DNA of 16,561 nucleotides from an uncultured Sutterella sp. (GCA_900754475.1 CAAECY010000084.1:1-16561); one strand, 5' to 3'. Counted from the first letter of the stretch, positions 4,378-16,561 are shown. The notes: generated by a model from the letters alone, not told the origin. A program made the numbers and translations.

Positions 4378-7300
4378 ATGTCGTACTCGTTCACTGAAAA
4401 GAAGCGCATTCGGAAGAGCTTTGCCTCTCGTCCGAGCGTCCTTGAAGTGCCTTCCCTGCTTGATACTCAGCTTCGTTCCTACGAAGAATTCCTGCAGGCG
4501 AATGTCGCTCCTGCCGCCCGCAACGCTACCGTCGGGCTTCAGGCAGCATTCTCTTCCATCTTCCCGATCCGCAGCCACAACGGTTACGCTTGCCTCAAGT
4601 TCGTCAACTACGAACTCGCCGAGCCCGAGTTCGACGTCGCCGAGTGCCAGCTGCGCGGTCTTACGTTCAGCAGCCGCCTGCGCGCCAAGATTCGTCTCGA
4701 GATCTACGATCGCGAAGCCGCGCAGCCGGAAACCGTGAAGGAAATCCGCGAGAACGACGTCTACATGGGCGAAATCCCGCTCATGACGGAGAAGGGCTCC
4801 TTCATCGTCAACGGGACCGAGCGCGTCATCGTCAGCCAGCTGCACCGCTCCCCGGGCATCTTCTTCGAGCACGACAAGGGCAAGACTCATTCCTCCGGGA
4901 AGCTTCTTTTCTCCGCGCGCGTGATTCCTTACCGCGGCTCCTGGCTTGACTTCGAATTCGACGCGAAGGACATTCTCTACTTCCGCGTCGACCGTCGTCG
5001 CAAGATGCCCGGCACGATCCTCCTCAAGGCCATCGGCTTTACGGCCGAGGACATCCTTGCGCGCTTCTTCGACTTCGATCGCTTCACGCTTCGCACCGTC
5101 GGCGCCGAACTTCCCTTCGTGGCCGAACGCCTGAAGGGCCAGACCGTCTCCTTCGACATCGAAGGACCCGACGGCAAGATCATCGTGCCCCGCGACAAGC
5201 GCATCACCGCCAAGCACGTCCGTGACATGACGAAGGCCGGCATGACCTCGATCGTCGTGCCCGACGAGTACCTGCTCGGTCGCGTGCTCGCCAAGGCGGT
5301 CGTCGACTCCGAAGGCGAACTCCTCGCGAACTGCAACGAAGAAATCACCGAAGGTCTTCTCTTGAAGCTTCGCACGGCCGGCGTCGCCCAGATCGAAACG
5401 CTCTTCACGAACGAGCTCGACCACGGCGCGTACATCTCCAACACGCTCCGTCTCGACGACACGCCCGACCAGTTCTCGGCTCGCGTGGCGATCTATCGCA
5501 TGATGCGTCCGGGCGAACCGCCCACGGAAGACGCCGTCGAAACGCTCTTCAAGCGTCTCTTCTTCGATGCCGACGCGTACGATCTGTCGCGCGTGGGCCG
5601 CATGAAGGTCAACGCCCGCTTCGGTCGCGACTCGGCCGAAGGCGCGATGACGCTCACGAACGAAGACATCGTCGACACGATGGCTCTTCTCGTCGCGCTT
5701 CGCAACGGTCAGGACAACGTCAAGCTCATCGATGAAAACGGTGTCGTGCGCGACTGCGCCGTCAACGGCGTCGACGACATCGACCACCTCGGCAACCGTC
5801 GTGTTCGCTGCGTCGGCGAACTCGCCGAAAACCAGTTCCGCTCCGGCCTCGTGCGCGTCGAGCGAGCTGTCAAGGAACGCCTCAACCAGGCCGAAAGCGA
5901 CGGTTTGACCCCGCAGGACCTCATCAACTCGAAGCCCATCTCCGCGGCCATTCGCGAATTCTTCGGTTCGAGCCAGCTCTCTCAGTTCATGGACCAGACG
6001 AATCCGCTCTCCGAAATCACGCACAAGCGTCGTATTTCGGCTCTCGGCCCGGGCGGTCTGACGCGCGAACGCGCCGGCTTCGAAGTCCGCGACGTGCACT
6101 CGACCCACTACGGTCGCGTCTGCCCGATCGAAACGCCTGAAGGTCCGAACATCGGTCTGATCAACTCGCTCGCCCTTTACGCCCGCCTCAACGAGTACGG
6201 CTTCCTCGAAACGCCGTACCGCAAGGTGATCGACGGCGTTGCGACGCAGGAAATCCATTACCTCTCCGCCATTGAAGAAGGCAAGTACATCATTGCCCAG
6301 GCCAATGCGGAAATGGACGACGAAGGGCGTCTCACGCAGGAACTCGTTTCCGCGCGCGACAACGGCGAAACGATCCTCGCTTCGCCCGACCGCATCCAGT
6401 ACATGGACGTGGCTCCGTCGCAGATCGTTTCGTGCGCCGCGGCGTTGATTCCGTTCCTCGAACACGACGACGCGAACCGTGCTCTGATGGGCGCGAACAT
6501 GCAGCGTCAGGGCGTGCCGTGCCTCCGACCCGAAAAGCCCGTCGTGGGTACCGGGATCGAACGTACGGTGGCCGTCGACTCGAAGACGACCGTCCAGGCC
6601 CGCCGCGGCGGCGTCGTCGACTACGTCGACGCCAACCGCGTGGTTATTCGCGTGAACGACGAAGAGAGCGTGGCCGGTGAAACGGGCGTGGACATCTACA
6701 ACCTGCAGAAGTTCACCCGCTCGAACCAGTCGACGAACATCAATCAGCGTCCGATCGTCGTGAAGGGCGACCACGTTGCCCGCGGCGACGTGCTCGCCGA
6801 CGGCGCTTCGACCGACATGGGCGAACTCGCCCTCGGTCAGAACATGCTGATCGCGTTCATGCCGTGGAACGGCTACAACTACGAAGACTCGGTGTTGATC
6901 TCCGAACGCGTCGTCGCCGACGACCGCTACACGTCGATCCACATCGAAGAACTCTCGGTTGTTTCCCGCGACACGAAGCTCGGGCCGGAAGAAATCACCC
7001 GCGACATCTCGAACCTTTCCGAGAACCAGCTCAACCGTCTCGACGACTCGGGCATCGTCTTCATCGGCGCCGAAGTCAAGGCGGGCGACGTGCTCGTCGG
7101 TAAGGTGACGCCGAAGGGCGAAACCCAGCTCACGCCGGAAGAAAAGCTCCTGCGCGTGATCTTCGGTGAAAAGGCCTCCGACGTGAAGGACACGTCGTTG
7201 CGCGTTCCCTCGGGCATGACCGGTACCGTGATCGACGTTCAGGTCTTCACGCGCGACGGCGTCAAGCGCGACAAGCGTGCCGAAAGCATCATCGCCGACG

Positions 7301-8538
7301 AACTGAAGCAGTACCACCGCGACCTCGACGACCAGCTTCGCATCGTCGAACGCGACGCGTTCGACCGTCTGCGTCGTCAGCTCGTGGGTCACAAGGTCGT
7401 CTCCACGATGCAGCTCGAAGGGCTCGGCGCGGACGGCGTTCTTACGGCCGACGTCCTCGGTGCGATGCAGGGCTACGACCTCTTCAACCTCCGCATGGAA
7501 GAAGAGGCCGCCCAGCACTACATCGAACTCACGAAGCAGGCGATCGAGCACACCCGTGCCGAAAACGCCCGCAAGTACGAGCTCAAGAAGGACAAGCTTA
7601 CCCGCGGCGACGAACTGCCCCCGGGCGTGCTCAAGATGGTCAAGGTGTACATCGCCGAACGCCGTCGTCTGCAGCCCGGCGACAAGATGGCCGGCCGTCA
7701 CGGTAACAAGGGTGTGGTCTCGAAGATCTGCCCGGTCGAAGACATGCCGTACATGGCCGACGGTCGTCCCGCCGACATCGTGCTCAACCCGCTCGGCGTT
7801 CCGTCCCGTATGAACATCGGTCAGGTTCTCGAAGTGCACCTCGGCTGGGCCGCCAAGGGTATCGGCTGGCGCATCGAAGAAATGCTCAAGACCGAAACGG
7901 CTCGTCAGATCCGCTCGTTCCTGAACGAGGTCTACAACCGTACCGGCAAGACCGAAGATCTCGACAGCCTCACGGACGAAGAGATCATGGAACTCGCCCG
8001 CAACCTCAAGAACGGCATGCCCTTTGCGACGCCGGTCTTCGACGGTGCGAGCGAAGAGCAGATCCGCATGATGCTTGACCTCGCGTTCCCGGACGACGAA
8101 GCTCAGCGCCTCGAACTGACGCCCGCCAAGACGCAGGCGCGTCTCTACGACGGCCGTACGGGCGAACCGTTCGAACGTCCCGTGACCGTGGGCTACATGC
8201 ACTACCTGAAGCTCCACCATCTCGTCGACGACAAGATGCACGCCCGTTCCACGGGTCCGTACTCGCTCGTCACGCAGCAGCCGTTGGGCGGCAAGGCCCA
8301 GTTCGGCGGCCAGCGTTTCGGCGAAATGGAAGTGTGGGCCCTCGAAGCCTACGGTGCGTCGTACGTCCTGCAGGAAATGCTGACCGTCAAGTCCGACGAC
8401 GTGAACGGTCGTACGAAGGTGTACGAAAACATCGTCAAGGGCGATCACAAGATCGAAGCGGGTATGCCCGAGTCGTTCAACGTGTTGGTCAAGGAAATCC
8501 GGTCGTTGGGTATCGACATCGACCTCGTGAAGAACTGA
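4378..8538 (+). CDS. rpoB: DNA-directed RNA polymerase subunit beta
   Basis: This is the second-largest core subunit of RNA polymerase. Together with beta' it forms the active-site cleft, and it is the rifampicin target. The protein has 1386 residues (E. coli 1342). Landmarks: the N-terminus MSYSFTEKKRIRKSF, YRGSWLDFEFDAKD in the protrusion/lobe region, the rifampicin cluster at about 530-556 (GSSQLSQFMDQTNPLSEITH), the active-site lysine region GDKMAGRHGNKG (near 1101-1112), and the end KEIRSLGIDIDL. D539, H549 and S554 (E. coli 516, 526, 531) are wild type, so no common resistance change is present. I chose ATG 4378 because CGGAG lies five bases upstream and the protein then starts like its homologues; a GTG at 4360 would add six residues. 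A 17-residue insertion precedes VDDIDHLGNRR. rpoC follows after 16 nt. Confidence 0.99.
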   Translation: MSYSFTEKKRIRKSFASRPSVLEVPSLLDTQLRSYEEFLQANVAPAARNATVGLQAAFSSIFPIRSHNGYACLKFVNYELAEPEFDVAECQLRGLTFSSRLRAKIRLEIYDREAAQPETVKEIRENDVYMGEIPLMTEKGSFIVNGTERVIVSQLHRSPGIFFEHDKGKTHSSGKLLFSARVIPYRGSWLDFEFDAKDILYFRVDRRRKMPGTILLKAIGFTAEDILARFFDFDRFTLRTVGAELPFVAERLKGQTVSFDIEGPDGKIIVPRDKRITAKHVRDMTKAGMTSIVVPDEYLLGRVLAKAVVDSEGELLANCNEEITEGLLLKLRTAGVAQIETLFTNELDHGAYISNTLRLDDTPDQFSARVAIYRMMRPGEPPTEDAVETLFKRLFFDADAYDLSRVGRMKVNARFGRDSAEGAMTLTNEDIVDTMALLVALRNGQDNVKLIDENGVVRDCAVNGVDDIDHLGNRRVRCVGELAENQFRSGLVRVERAVKERLNQAESDGLTPQDLINSKPISAAIREFFGSSQLSQFMDQTNPLSEITHKRRISALGPGGLTRERAGFEVRDVHSTHYGRVCPIETPEGPNIGLINSLALYARLNEYGFLETPYRKVIDGVATQEIHYLSAIEEGKYIIAQANAEMDDEGRLTQELVSARDNGETILASPDRIQYMDVAPSQIVSCAAALIPFLEHDDANRALMGANMQRQGVPCLRPEKPVVGTGIERTVAVDSKTTVQARRGGVVDYVDANRVVIRVNDEESVAGETGVDIYNLQKFTRSNQSTNINQRPIVVKGDHVARGDVLADGASTDMGELALGQNMLIAFMPWNGYNYEDSVLISERVVADDRYTSIHIEELSVVSRDTKLGPEEITRDISNLSENQLNRLDDSGIVFIGAEVKAGDVLVGKVTPKGETQLTPEEKLLRVIFGEKASDVKDTSLRVPSGMTGTVIDVQVFTRDGVKRDKRAESIIADELKQYHRDLDDQLRIVERDAFDRLRRQLVGHKVVSTMQLEGLGADGVLTADVLGAMQGYDLFNLRMEEEAAQHYIELTKQAIEHTRAENARKYELKKDKLTRGDELPPGVLKMVKVYIAERRRLQPGDKMAGRHGNKGVVSKICPVEDMPYMADGRPADIVLNPLGVPSRMNIGQVLEVHLGWAAKGIGWRIEEMLKTETARQIRSFLNEVYNRTGKTEDLDSLTDEEIMELARNLKNGMPFATPVFDGASEEQIRMMLDLAFPDDEAQRLELTPAKTQARLYDGRTGEPFERPVTVGYMHYLKLHHLVDDKMHARSTGPYSLVTQQPLGGKAQFGGQRFGEMEVWALEAYGASYVLQEMLTVKSDDVNGRTKVYENIVKGDHKIEAGMPESFNVLVKEIRSLGIDIDLVKN

Positions 8539-8554
8539 TGAGGAAACTTAAGCG

Positions 8555-12991
<4,437 letters not shown>

Positions 12992-12999
12992 ATCGAGCA

Positions 13000-13028
13000 G
13001 GGGAGTCCGCCCGAGAGGGCGGCTCTCC
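13000..13028 (+). other. Bulged hairpin just after rpoC
   Basis: GGGGAG-T-CCGCCC (13000-13012) pairs with GGGCGG-CTCTCC (13017-13028): 12 pairs with one G-U, a single bulged U and a GAGA tetraloop. It lacks a T-run. It sits 19 nt before the true terminator and may protect the 3' end or help stop polymerase. Confidence 0.6.
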
Positions 13029-13046
13029 GATCGGAACGCTTTCCCG

Positions 13047-13083
13047 ACCGCCCCTTCTCGCGAAGGGGCGGTTTGTTTTTATT
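13047..13083 (+). terminator. Intrinsic terminator of the rpoBC transcript
   Basis: An 11-bp GC-rich stem ACCGCCCCTTC (13047-13057) pairs with GAAGGGGCGGT (13062-13072) around a TCGC loop and is followed by TTTGTTTTTATT. This is a standard Rho-independent terminator and separates rpoC from the str operon. Confidence 0.92.
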
Positions 13084-13105
13084 GAAAAATATCGCGCGGC
13101 CTCGC

Positions 13106-13134
13106 TTGACAGCGCCTGCGCTATGACCGAAAAT
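13106..13134 (+). promoter_or_regulatory. Promoter of the str operon (rpsL-rpsG-fusA-tuf)
   Basis: A perfect -35 TTGACA (13106-13111) stands 17 bases before GAAAAT (13129-13134, four of six consensus bases). It lies directly after the rpoC terminator and about 130 bases before rpsL. The start of transcription would be near 13141, giving a leader of about 125 nt. Confidence 0.75.
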
Positions 13135-13166
13135 CACGTGCTTTCCAGAGTGGGATCAGACCCGCC

Positions 13167-13182
13167 GCGATCTTCGGATCGC
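13167..13182 (+). other. cUUCGg tetraloop hairpin in the rpsL leader
   Basis: GCGATC (13167-13172) and GATCGC (13177-13182) close a TTCG loop on a C-G pair, one of the most stable small RNA hairpins known. It is followed by AAAAAG, not T, so it is not a terminator in this direction. A second small stem, CCGCC/GGCGG, is at 13227-13239. The rest of the leader up to the weak Shine-Dalgarno (ACGGAC, 13255-13260) shows nothing clear. Confidence 0.6.
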
Positions 13183-13264
13183 AAAAAGTCCCCCGTTCCG
13201 GAAAGTTGAGTAAAAACCTGAGCCCTCCGCCCCCGGCGGTCGGCCAATTTTTAGACGGACGTTT

Positions 13265-13642
13265 ATGCCTACTATCAACCAGCTTGTTCGCAAGCCCCGC
13301 GAGCTCACTCGCGACAAGAGCAAGAGCCCCGCGCTGAAGAACTGCCCGCAGAAGCGTGGCGTTTGCACGCGCGTGTACACCACGACCCCGAAGAAGCCGA
13401 ACTCGGCTCTCCGTAAGGTCGCCAAGGTGCGTCTGACCAACGGCTTCGAGGTCATCTCCTACATCGGCGGTGAAGGCCACAACCTGCAGGAACACTCGGT
13501 CGTCCTCATCCGCGGCGGTCGTGTGAAGGACCTTCCGGGTGTGCGTTACCACATCGTCCGCGGCTCCCTCGACACGCAGGGCGTCAAGGATCGTAAGCAG
13601 GCCCGTTCCAAGTACGGTGCCAAGCGCCCGAAGGCCGCTTAA
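13265..13642 (+). CDS. rpsL: 30S ribosomal protein S12
   Basis: S12 sits at the decoding centre of the small subunit, controls accuracy and is the classic streptomycin-resistance site. The protein has 125 residues (E. coli 124) and aligns end to end. It shows CPQKRGVCTRVYTTTPKKPN (27-46) and GGRVKDLPGVRYH (84-96). K43 and K88 (K42 and K87 without the initiator Met) are wild type, which predicts streptomycin sensitivity at this locus. D89 is the aspartate that RimO methylthiolates in many bacteria. It is the first gene of the str operon, and its ribosome-binding site is weak. The spacer to rpsG is 159 nt and strongly folded. Confidence 0.99.
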   Translation: MPTINQLVRKPRELTRDKSKSPALKNCPQKRGVCTRVYTTTPKKPNSALRKVAKVRLTNGFEVISYIGGEGHNLQEHSVVLIRGGRVKDLPGVRYHIVRGSLDTQGVKDRKQARSKYGAKRPKAA

Positions 13643-13651
13643 TTCCATTCG

Positions 13652-13773
13652 CGGTGACACACCGTGGAGAAACGGTCGGGTTCACCGGTTGAGCCGACCG
13701 AGTAAGTCGCGGTCCATGGGACCGCTCATGAAACATTTGCACGTATTCCCGCACTTTGAAATGGGAACGTGCA
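13652..13773 (+). promoter_or_regulatory. Structured rpsL-rpsG spacer (likely S7 control region)
   Basis: Four hairpins fill the gap. (1) CGGTG (13652-13656) with CACCG (13660-13664). (2) CGGTCGG (13673-13679) with CCGACCG (13694-13700). (3) GCGGTCC (13709-13715) with GGACCGC (13719-13725). (4) TGCACG-TA-TTCCC (13738-13750) with GGGAA-CGTGCA (13763-13773), 11 pairs with a two-base bulge. None has a T-run. In E. coli this spacer is where S7 binds to repress its own operon. The fold here looks suited to that, but I cannot confirm S7 binding from sequence. Confidence 0.55.
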
Positions 13774-13801
13774 TAGACTGAAGACACGAAAGAGGTAAAA
13801 A

Positions 13802-14272
13802 ATGCCCCGTCGTCGCGAAGTTCCGAAACGCGAAGTGCTGCCCGATCCCAAGTTCGGCAGCGTTGAAATCACCAAGTTCATCAACGTGATCATGCTTGAC
13901 GGCAAGAAGGCCGTGGCCGAACGTATCGTTTACGGCGCCCTCACGCAGATCGAAGAAAAGTCCGGCAAGAACGCCCTGGAAGTCTTCACCACCGCTCTCA
14001 ACAACGTCCGTCCGTTGGTGGAAGTCAAGTCCCGCCGCGTCGGTGGTGCCAACTACCAGGTCCCGGTTGAAGTCCGCCCCGTCCGCCGTATGGCTCTCGC
14101 CATGCGCTGGCTCCGCGAAGCGGCCAAGAAGCGTTCTGAAAAGTCCATGCCGCAGCGCTTGGCTGGCGAGTTGCTCGACGCGGCCGAAGGCCGTGGCGGC
14201 GCCATGAAGAAGCGTGACGAAGTCCATCGTATGGCTGAAGCCAACAAGGCCTTCTCGCACTTCCGCTTCTAA
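13802..14272 (+). CDS. rpsG: 30S ribosomal protein S7
   Basis: S7 is the primary 16S rRNA-binding protein that starts assembly of the 30S head, and it contacts E-site tRNA. In enterics it is also the translational repressor of the str operon. The protein has 156 residues, the usual bacterial length. Family features are MPRRREVPKREVLPDPKFGS at the start, LDGKKAVAERIVYGAL, RRVGGANYQVPVEVRPVRR (residues 79-97) and the end KAFSHFRF. AGAGG (13791-13795) six bases before the ATG supports this start. fusA follows after 59 nt. Confidence 0.99.
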   Translation: MPRRREVPKREVLPDPKFGSVEITKFINVIMLDGKKAVAERIVYGALTQIEEKSGKNALEVFTTALNNVRPLVEVKSRRVGGANYQVPVEVRPVRRMALAMRWLREAAKKRSEKSMPQRLAGELLDAAEGRGGAMKKRDEVHRMAEANKAFSHFRF

Positions 14273-14282
14273 TTCGCATCTT

Positions 14283-14311
14283 GCCGCACACGGCCCCGGG
14301 CCGTGTGCGGC
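14283..14311 (+). other. 13-bp perfect hairpin between rpsG and fusA
   Basis: GCCGCACACGGCC (14283-14295) pairs perfectly with GGCCGTGTGCGGC (14299-14311) around CCG. It starts 11 nt after the rpsG stop and ends 7 nt before the fusA Shine-Dalgarno (GAGAGGA, 14318-14324). Only GTATTTG follows, so it is a poor terminator. More likely roles are protecting or processing mRNA, pausing, or lowering fusA expression relative to rpsG. Confidence 0.65.
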
Positions 14312-14331
14312 GTATTTGAGAGGAACCTTAA

Positions 14332-16434
14332 ATGGCTCGTCAAACCCCGATCTCGCGTTACCGCAACATCGGTATTTCCGCCCACATCGACGCGGGCAAG
14401 ACCACCACGTCCGAACGCATTCTGTTCTACACGGGCGTCAATCACAAGATTGGCGAAGTGCACGACGGTGCCGCCACGATGGACTGGATGGAACAGGAGC
14501 AGGAACGCGGCATCACGATTACCTCGGCTGCCACGACCGCCTTCTGGCGCGGCATGGAAATGCAGTGGGAACCGTACCGCCTCAACATCATCGACACCCC
14601 GGGCCACGTCGACTTCACGGTCGAAGTGGAACGCTCGATGCGCGTCCTTGACGGCGCCTGCATGGTTTACTGTGCGGTCGGCGGCGTTCAGCCCCAGTCG
14701 GAAACGGTGTGGCGTCAGGCCAACAAGTACCGCGTTCCCCGCCTCGCGTTCGTCAACAAGATGGACCGTACCGGCGCCAACTTCTTCAAGGTCTACGACC
14801 AGATGAAGAAGCGCCTCCAGGCGAACCCCGTGCCCATCGTCGTGCCGATCGGCGCCGAAGACCAGTTCGAAGGCGTGGTCGACCTCATCAAGATGAAGGC
14901 GATCATCTGGGACGACAAGTCTCAGGGCATGAAGTTCGAATACCAGGACATCCCCGCCAACCTTCAGGCCACGGCCGAAGAATGGCGTGAAAAGATGATC
15001 GAAAGCGCCGCCGAAGCTTCCGAAGAGCTGATGAACAAGTACCTCGAAGAGAGCACCCTCTCCGAAGAAGACATCATCGCCGGCCTCCGTCAGCGCACGA
15101 TCGCCTGCGAAGTGCAGCCGATGCTCTGCGGTACCGCCTTCAAGAACAAGGGCGTTCAGCGCATGCTCGACGCCGTCGTTCAGTTCCTCCCGGCTCCGAC
15201 CGACATTCCGCCGGTCCCGGGCTTCGACCTCGACGACAACGAAGTCACCCGCGAAGCGAGCGACGACGCTCCCTTCTCGGCTCTCGCTTTCAAGATCATG
15301 ACCGACCCCTACGTCGGCCAGCTCACGTTCTTGCGCGTCTACTCCGGCGTTCTCAACTCCGGCGACACGGTTCTCAACTCCGTGAAGAACAAGAAGGAAC
15401 GTATCGGTCGACTCCTCCAGATGCACGCCAACGAACGTAAGGAAATCAAGTTCGTTGAAGCCGGCGACATCGCCGCCGCCGTGGGTCTGAAGGACGTGAC
15501 GACGGGCGACACGCTCTGCGCGATCGAAGCCCCGATCATCCTTGAACGCATGGAATTCCCGGAACCTGTTATTTCGCAGGCCGTGGAACCCAAGACGAAG
15601 GCCGACCAGGAAAAGATGGCTCTCGCCCTCAACCGCCTGGCTCAGGAAGACCCGTCGTTCCGCGTTCGTACGGACGAAGAATCCGGCCAGACGATTATTT
15701 CGGGTATGGGCGAACTCCACCTTGAAATTCTCGTCGACCGCATGAAGCGCGAATTCAACGTCGAAGCGACCGTCGGCAAGCCCCAGGTGGCCTACCGCGA
15801 AACGATCCGCTCCGTCGTCGAAAACGCCGAATGCAAGTTCGCCAAGCAGTCGGGCGGCCGCGGCCAGTACGGTCACGTGGTTCTCAAGCTCGAACCGCTC
15901 GAACCCGGCAAGGGCTTCGAATTCGTCGACGCCATCAAGGGCGGCGTGGTTCCCCGTGAATACATCCCGGCCGTTGAAAAGGGCGTGGAAGACACGCTCA
16001 AGGCGGGTGTGCTCGCCGGCTTCCCGGTCGTCGACGTGAAGGTCACGCTCCACTTCGGTTCGTACCACGAAGTCGACTCGAACGAAAACGCCTTCAAGAT
16101 GGCCGCCTCGATGGCCTTCAAGGACGGTATGCGCAAGGCCAACCCCGTGCTCCTCGAGCCGATCATGGCCGTTGAAGTCGAAACGCCCGAAGAAAAGATG
16201 GGCGACGTCATGGGCGACCTTTCGTCCCGTCGCGGCGTCATCCAGGGCATGGACGACCTCGTCGGCGGCGGCAAGAGCATCAAGGCCGAGGTTCCCCTCG
16301 CCGAAATGTTCGGCTACGCCACGCAGCTCCGCTCGCTCACGCAGGGCCGTGCGACCTACACGATGGAATTCAAGCACTACGCTGAAGCTCCGCGCAACGT
16401 CGCCGAAGCCGTCATCGCTGACAAGGCGAAGTAA
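14332..16434 (+). CDS. fusA: Elongation factor G
   Basis: EF-G is the GTPase that drives translocation of tRNA and mRNA after each peptide bond and also splits ribosomes with RRF. The protein has 700 residues (E. coli 704). The GTP-binding motifs are intact: AHIDAGKT (17-24), RGITITSAATT (switch II lead-in), DTPGH (88-92) and NKMD (142-145). The later domains are complete, including GMGELHLEILVDRMKREFNV, the domain IV segment SGGRGQYGHVV and the domain V end FGYATQLRSLTQGRATYTME. The start is supported by GAGAGGA seven bases upstream. It is followed after 45 nt by tuf with no terminator between, so the two are co-transcribed. Confidence 0.99.
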   Translation: MARQTPISRYRNIGISAHIDAGKTTTSERILFYTGVNHKIGEVHDGAATMDWMEQEQERGITITSAATTAFWRGMEMQWEPYRLNIIDTPGHVDFTVEVERSMRVLDGACMVYCAVGGVQPQSETVWRQANKYRVPRLAFVNKMDRTGANFFKVYDQMKKRLQANPVPIVVPIGAEDQFEGVVDLIKMKAIIWDDKSQGMKFEYQDIPANLQATAEEWREKMIESAAEASEELMNKYLEESTLSEEDIIAGLRQRTIACEVQPMLCGTAFKNKGVQRMLDAVVQFLPAPTDIPPVPGFDLDDNEVTREASDDAPFSALAFKIMTDPYVGQLTFLRVYSGVLNSGDTVLNSVKNKKERIGRLLQMHANERKEIKFVEAGDIAAAVGLKDVTTGDTLCAIEAPIILERMEFPEPVISQAVEPKTKADQEKMALALNRLAQEDPSFRVRTDEESGQTIISGMGELHLEILVDRMKREFNVEATVGKPQVAYRETIRSVVENAECKFAKQSGGRGQYGHVVLKLEPLEPGKGFEFVDAIKGGVVPREYIPAVEKGVEDTLKAGVLAGFPVVDVKVTLHFGSYHEVDSNENAFKMAASMAFKDGMRKANPVLLEPIMAVEVETPEEKMGDVMGDLSSRRGVIQGMDDLVGGGKSIKAEVPLAEMFGYATQLRSLTQGRATYTMEFKHYAEAPRNVAEAVIADKAK

Positions 16435-16479
16435 TCTAAAATACTCAGAGTTTTAACCCCATTACTTTAAGGACCTAAA

Positions 16480-16561
16480 ATGGCCAAGGGTAAGTTTGAA
16501 CGAACCAAGCCCCACGTTAACGTGGGCACCATCGGTCACGTTGACCATGGCAAGACCACGC
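16480..16561 (+). CDS. tuf: Elongation factor Tu, N-terminal end (partial)
   Basis: This is the first 27 codons of a second EF-Tu gene, cut by the window edge. It begins [20 protein letters not shown] and runs into the P-loop GHVDHGKTT, which binds the phosphates of GTP. AAGGA (16469-16473) six bases upstream supports the start. It is the last visible gene of the str operon. It has the same orientation as the tuf end at the left edge, so the window is bracketed by a directly repeated gene. Confidence 0.98.

Noticed and set aside
4357..8448. 1363-codon minus-strand open frame opposite rpoB
   Set aside because: It lies exactly in the mirror register of rpoB codons and has the His/Val/Asp/Glu-rich composition of reversed GC-rich codons; no family resemblance. 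It arises from codon bias.
13737..13784. Possible promoter before rpsG (TTGCAC or TTGAAA)
   Set aside because: The hexamers 17 nt downstream are AATGGG and TGAAGA, too far from consensus; the bases are better explained by the bulged hairpin.
14269..16377. 702-codon minus-strand open frame opposite fusA
   Set aside because: Mirror-register shadow of fusA with no recognisable protein features.

Overview
This window is a continuous stretch of bacterial core information-processing genes, all on the + strand. The order is tuf (3' end) - tRNA-Trp - secE - nusG - rplK - rplA - rplJ - rplL - rpoB - rpoC - rpsL - rpsG - fusA - tuf (5' end). Having the 'rif' cluster (secE to rpoC) run straight into the 'str' cluster (rpsL-rpsG-fusA-tuf), with one tuf copy at each end, is the arrangement typical of Betaproteobacteria. 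GC-rich DNA, strong codon bias and protein details point the same way (for example the MDQTNPLSEITHKRR stretch of RpoB). My best guess is Burkholderiales, possibly a Sutterella/Parasutterella-like gut lineage. The lineage below class level is an inference from general resemblance and was not checked by any search.

Layout. Bases 1-345: the end of EF-Tu, then tRNA-Trp, closed by a perfect intrinsic terminator. Bases 346-1429: secE and nusG behind a short structured leader. Bases 1430-4086: a strong sigma70-type promoter, an L1-binding leader that mimics 23S rRNA, the rplK-rplA pair (overlapping stop/start), a long (448 nt) highly structured leader that includes the L10 autoregulatory site, then rplJ-rplL. 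Bases 4087-12991: a 291-nt rplL-rpoB region with a promoter candidate and two strong hairpins, then rpoB and rpoC. Bases 12992-13264: tandem hairpins, the second a clear terminator, then a TTGACA promoter for the str operon. Bases 13265-16561: rpsL, a hairpin-packed spacer where S7 control would act, rpsG, a 13-bp hairpin, fusA and the start of the second tuf.

How the genes work together. The products form the transcription machinery (beta, beta', NusG), a membrane translocon subunit (SecE), the ribosomal L1 stalk and L10-L7/L12 stalk where translation factors dock, the decoding/head proteins S12 and S7, and the elongation factors EF-G and EF-Tu. The non-coding gaps look like the places where ribosomal proteins regulate their own synthesis (L1 before rplK, L10-L12 before rplJ, probably S7 before rpsG) and where rpoBC expression is set apart from that of rplJL.

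I see no mobile element, CRISPR array, defence system, toxin or accessory gene, and no broken gene. The genes are ordinary. The less ordinary signals are in the RNA and in two protein details: a chain of tetraloop-capped hairpins before the L10 leader, alternative pairings around the rplJ and rpoB leaders, a 17-residue insertion in RpoB near the rifampicin region, and a long acidic Glu/Pro/Ala tail on RpoC.
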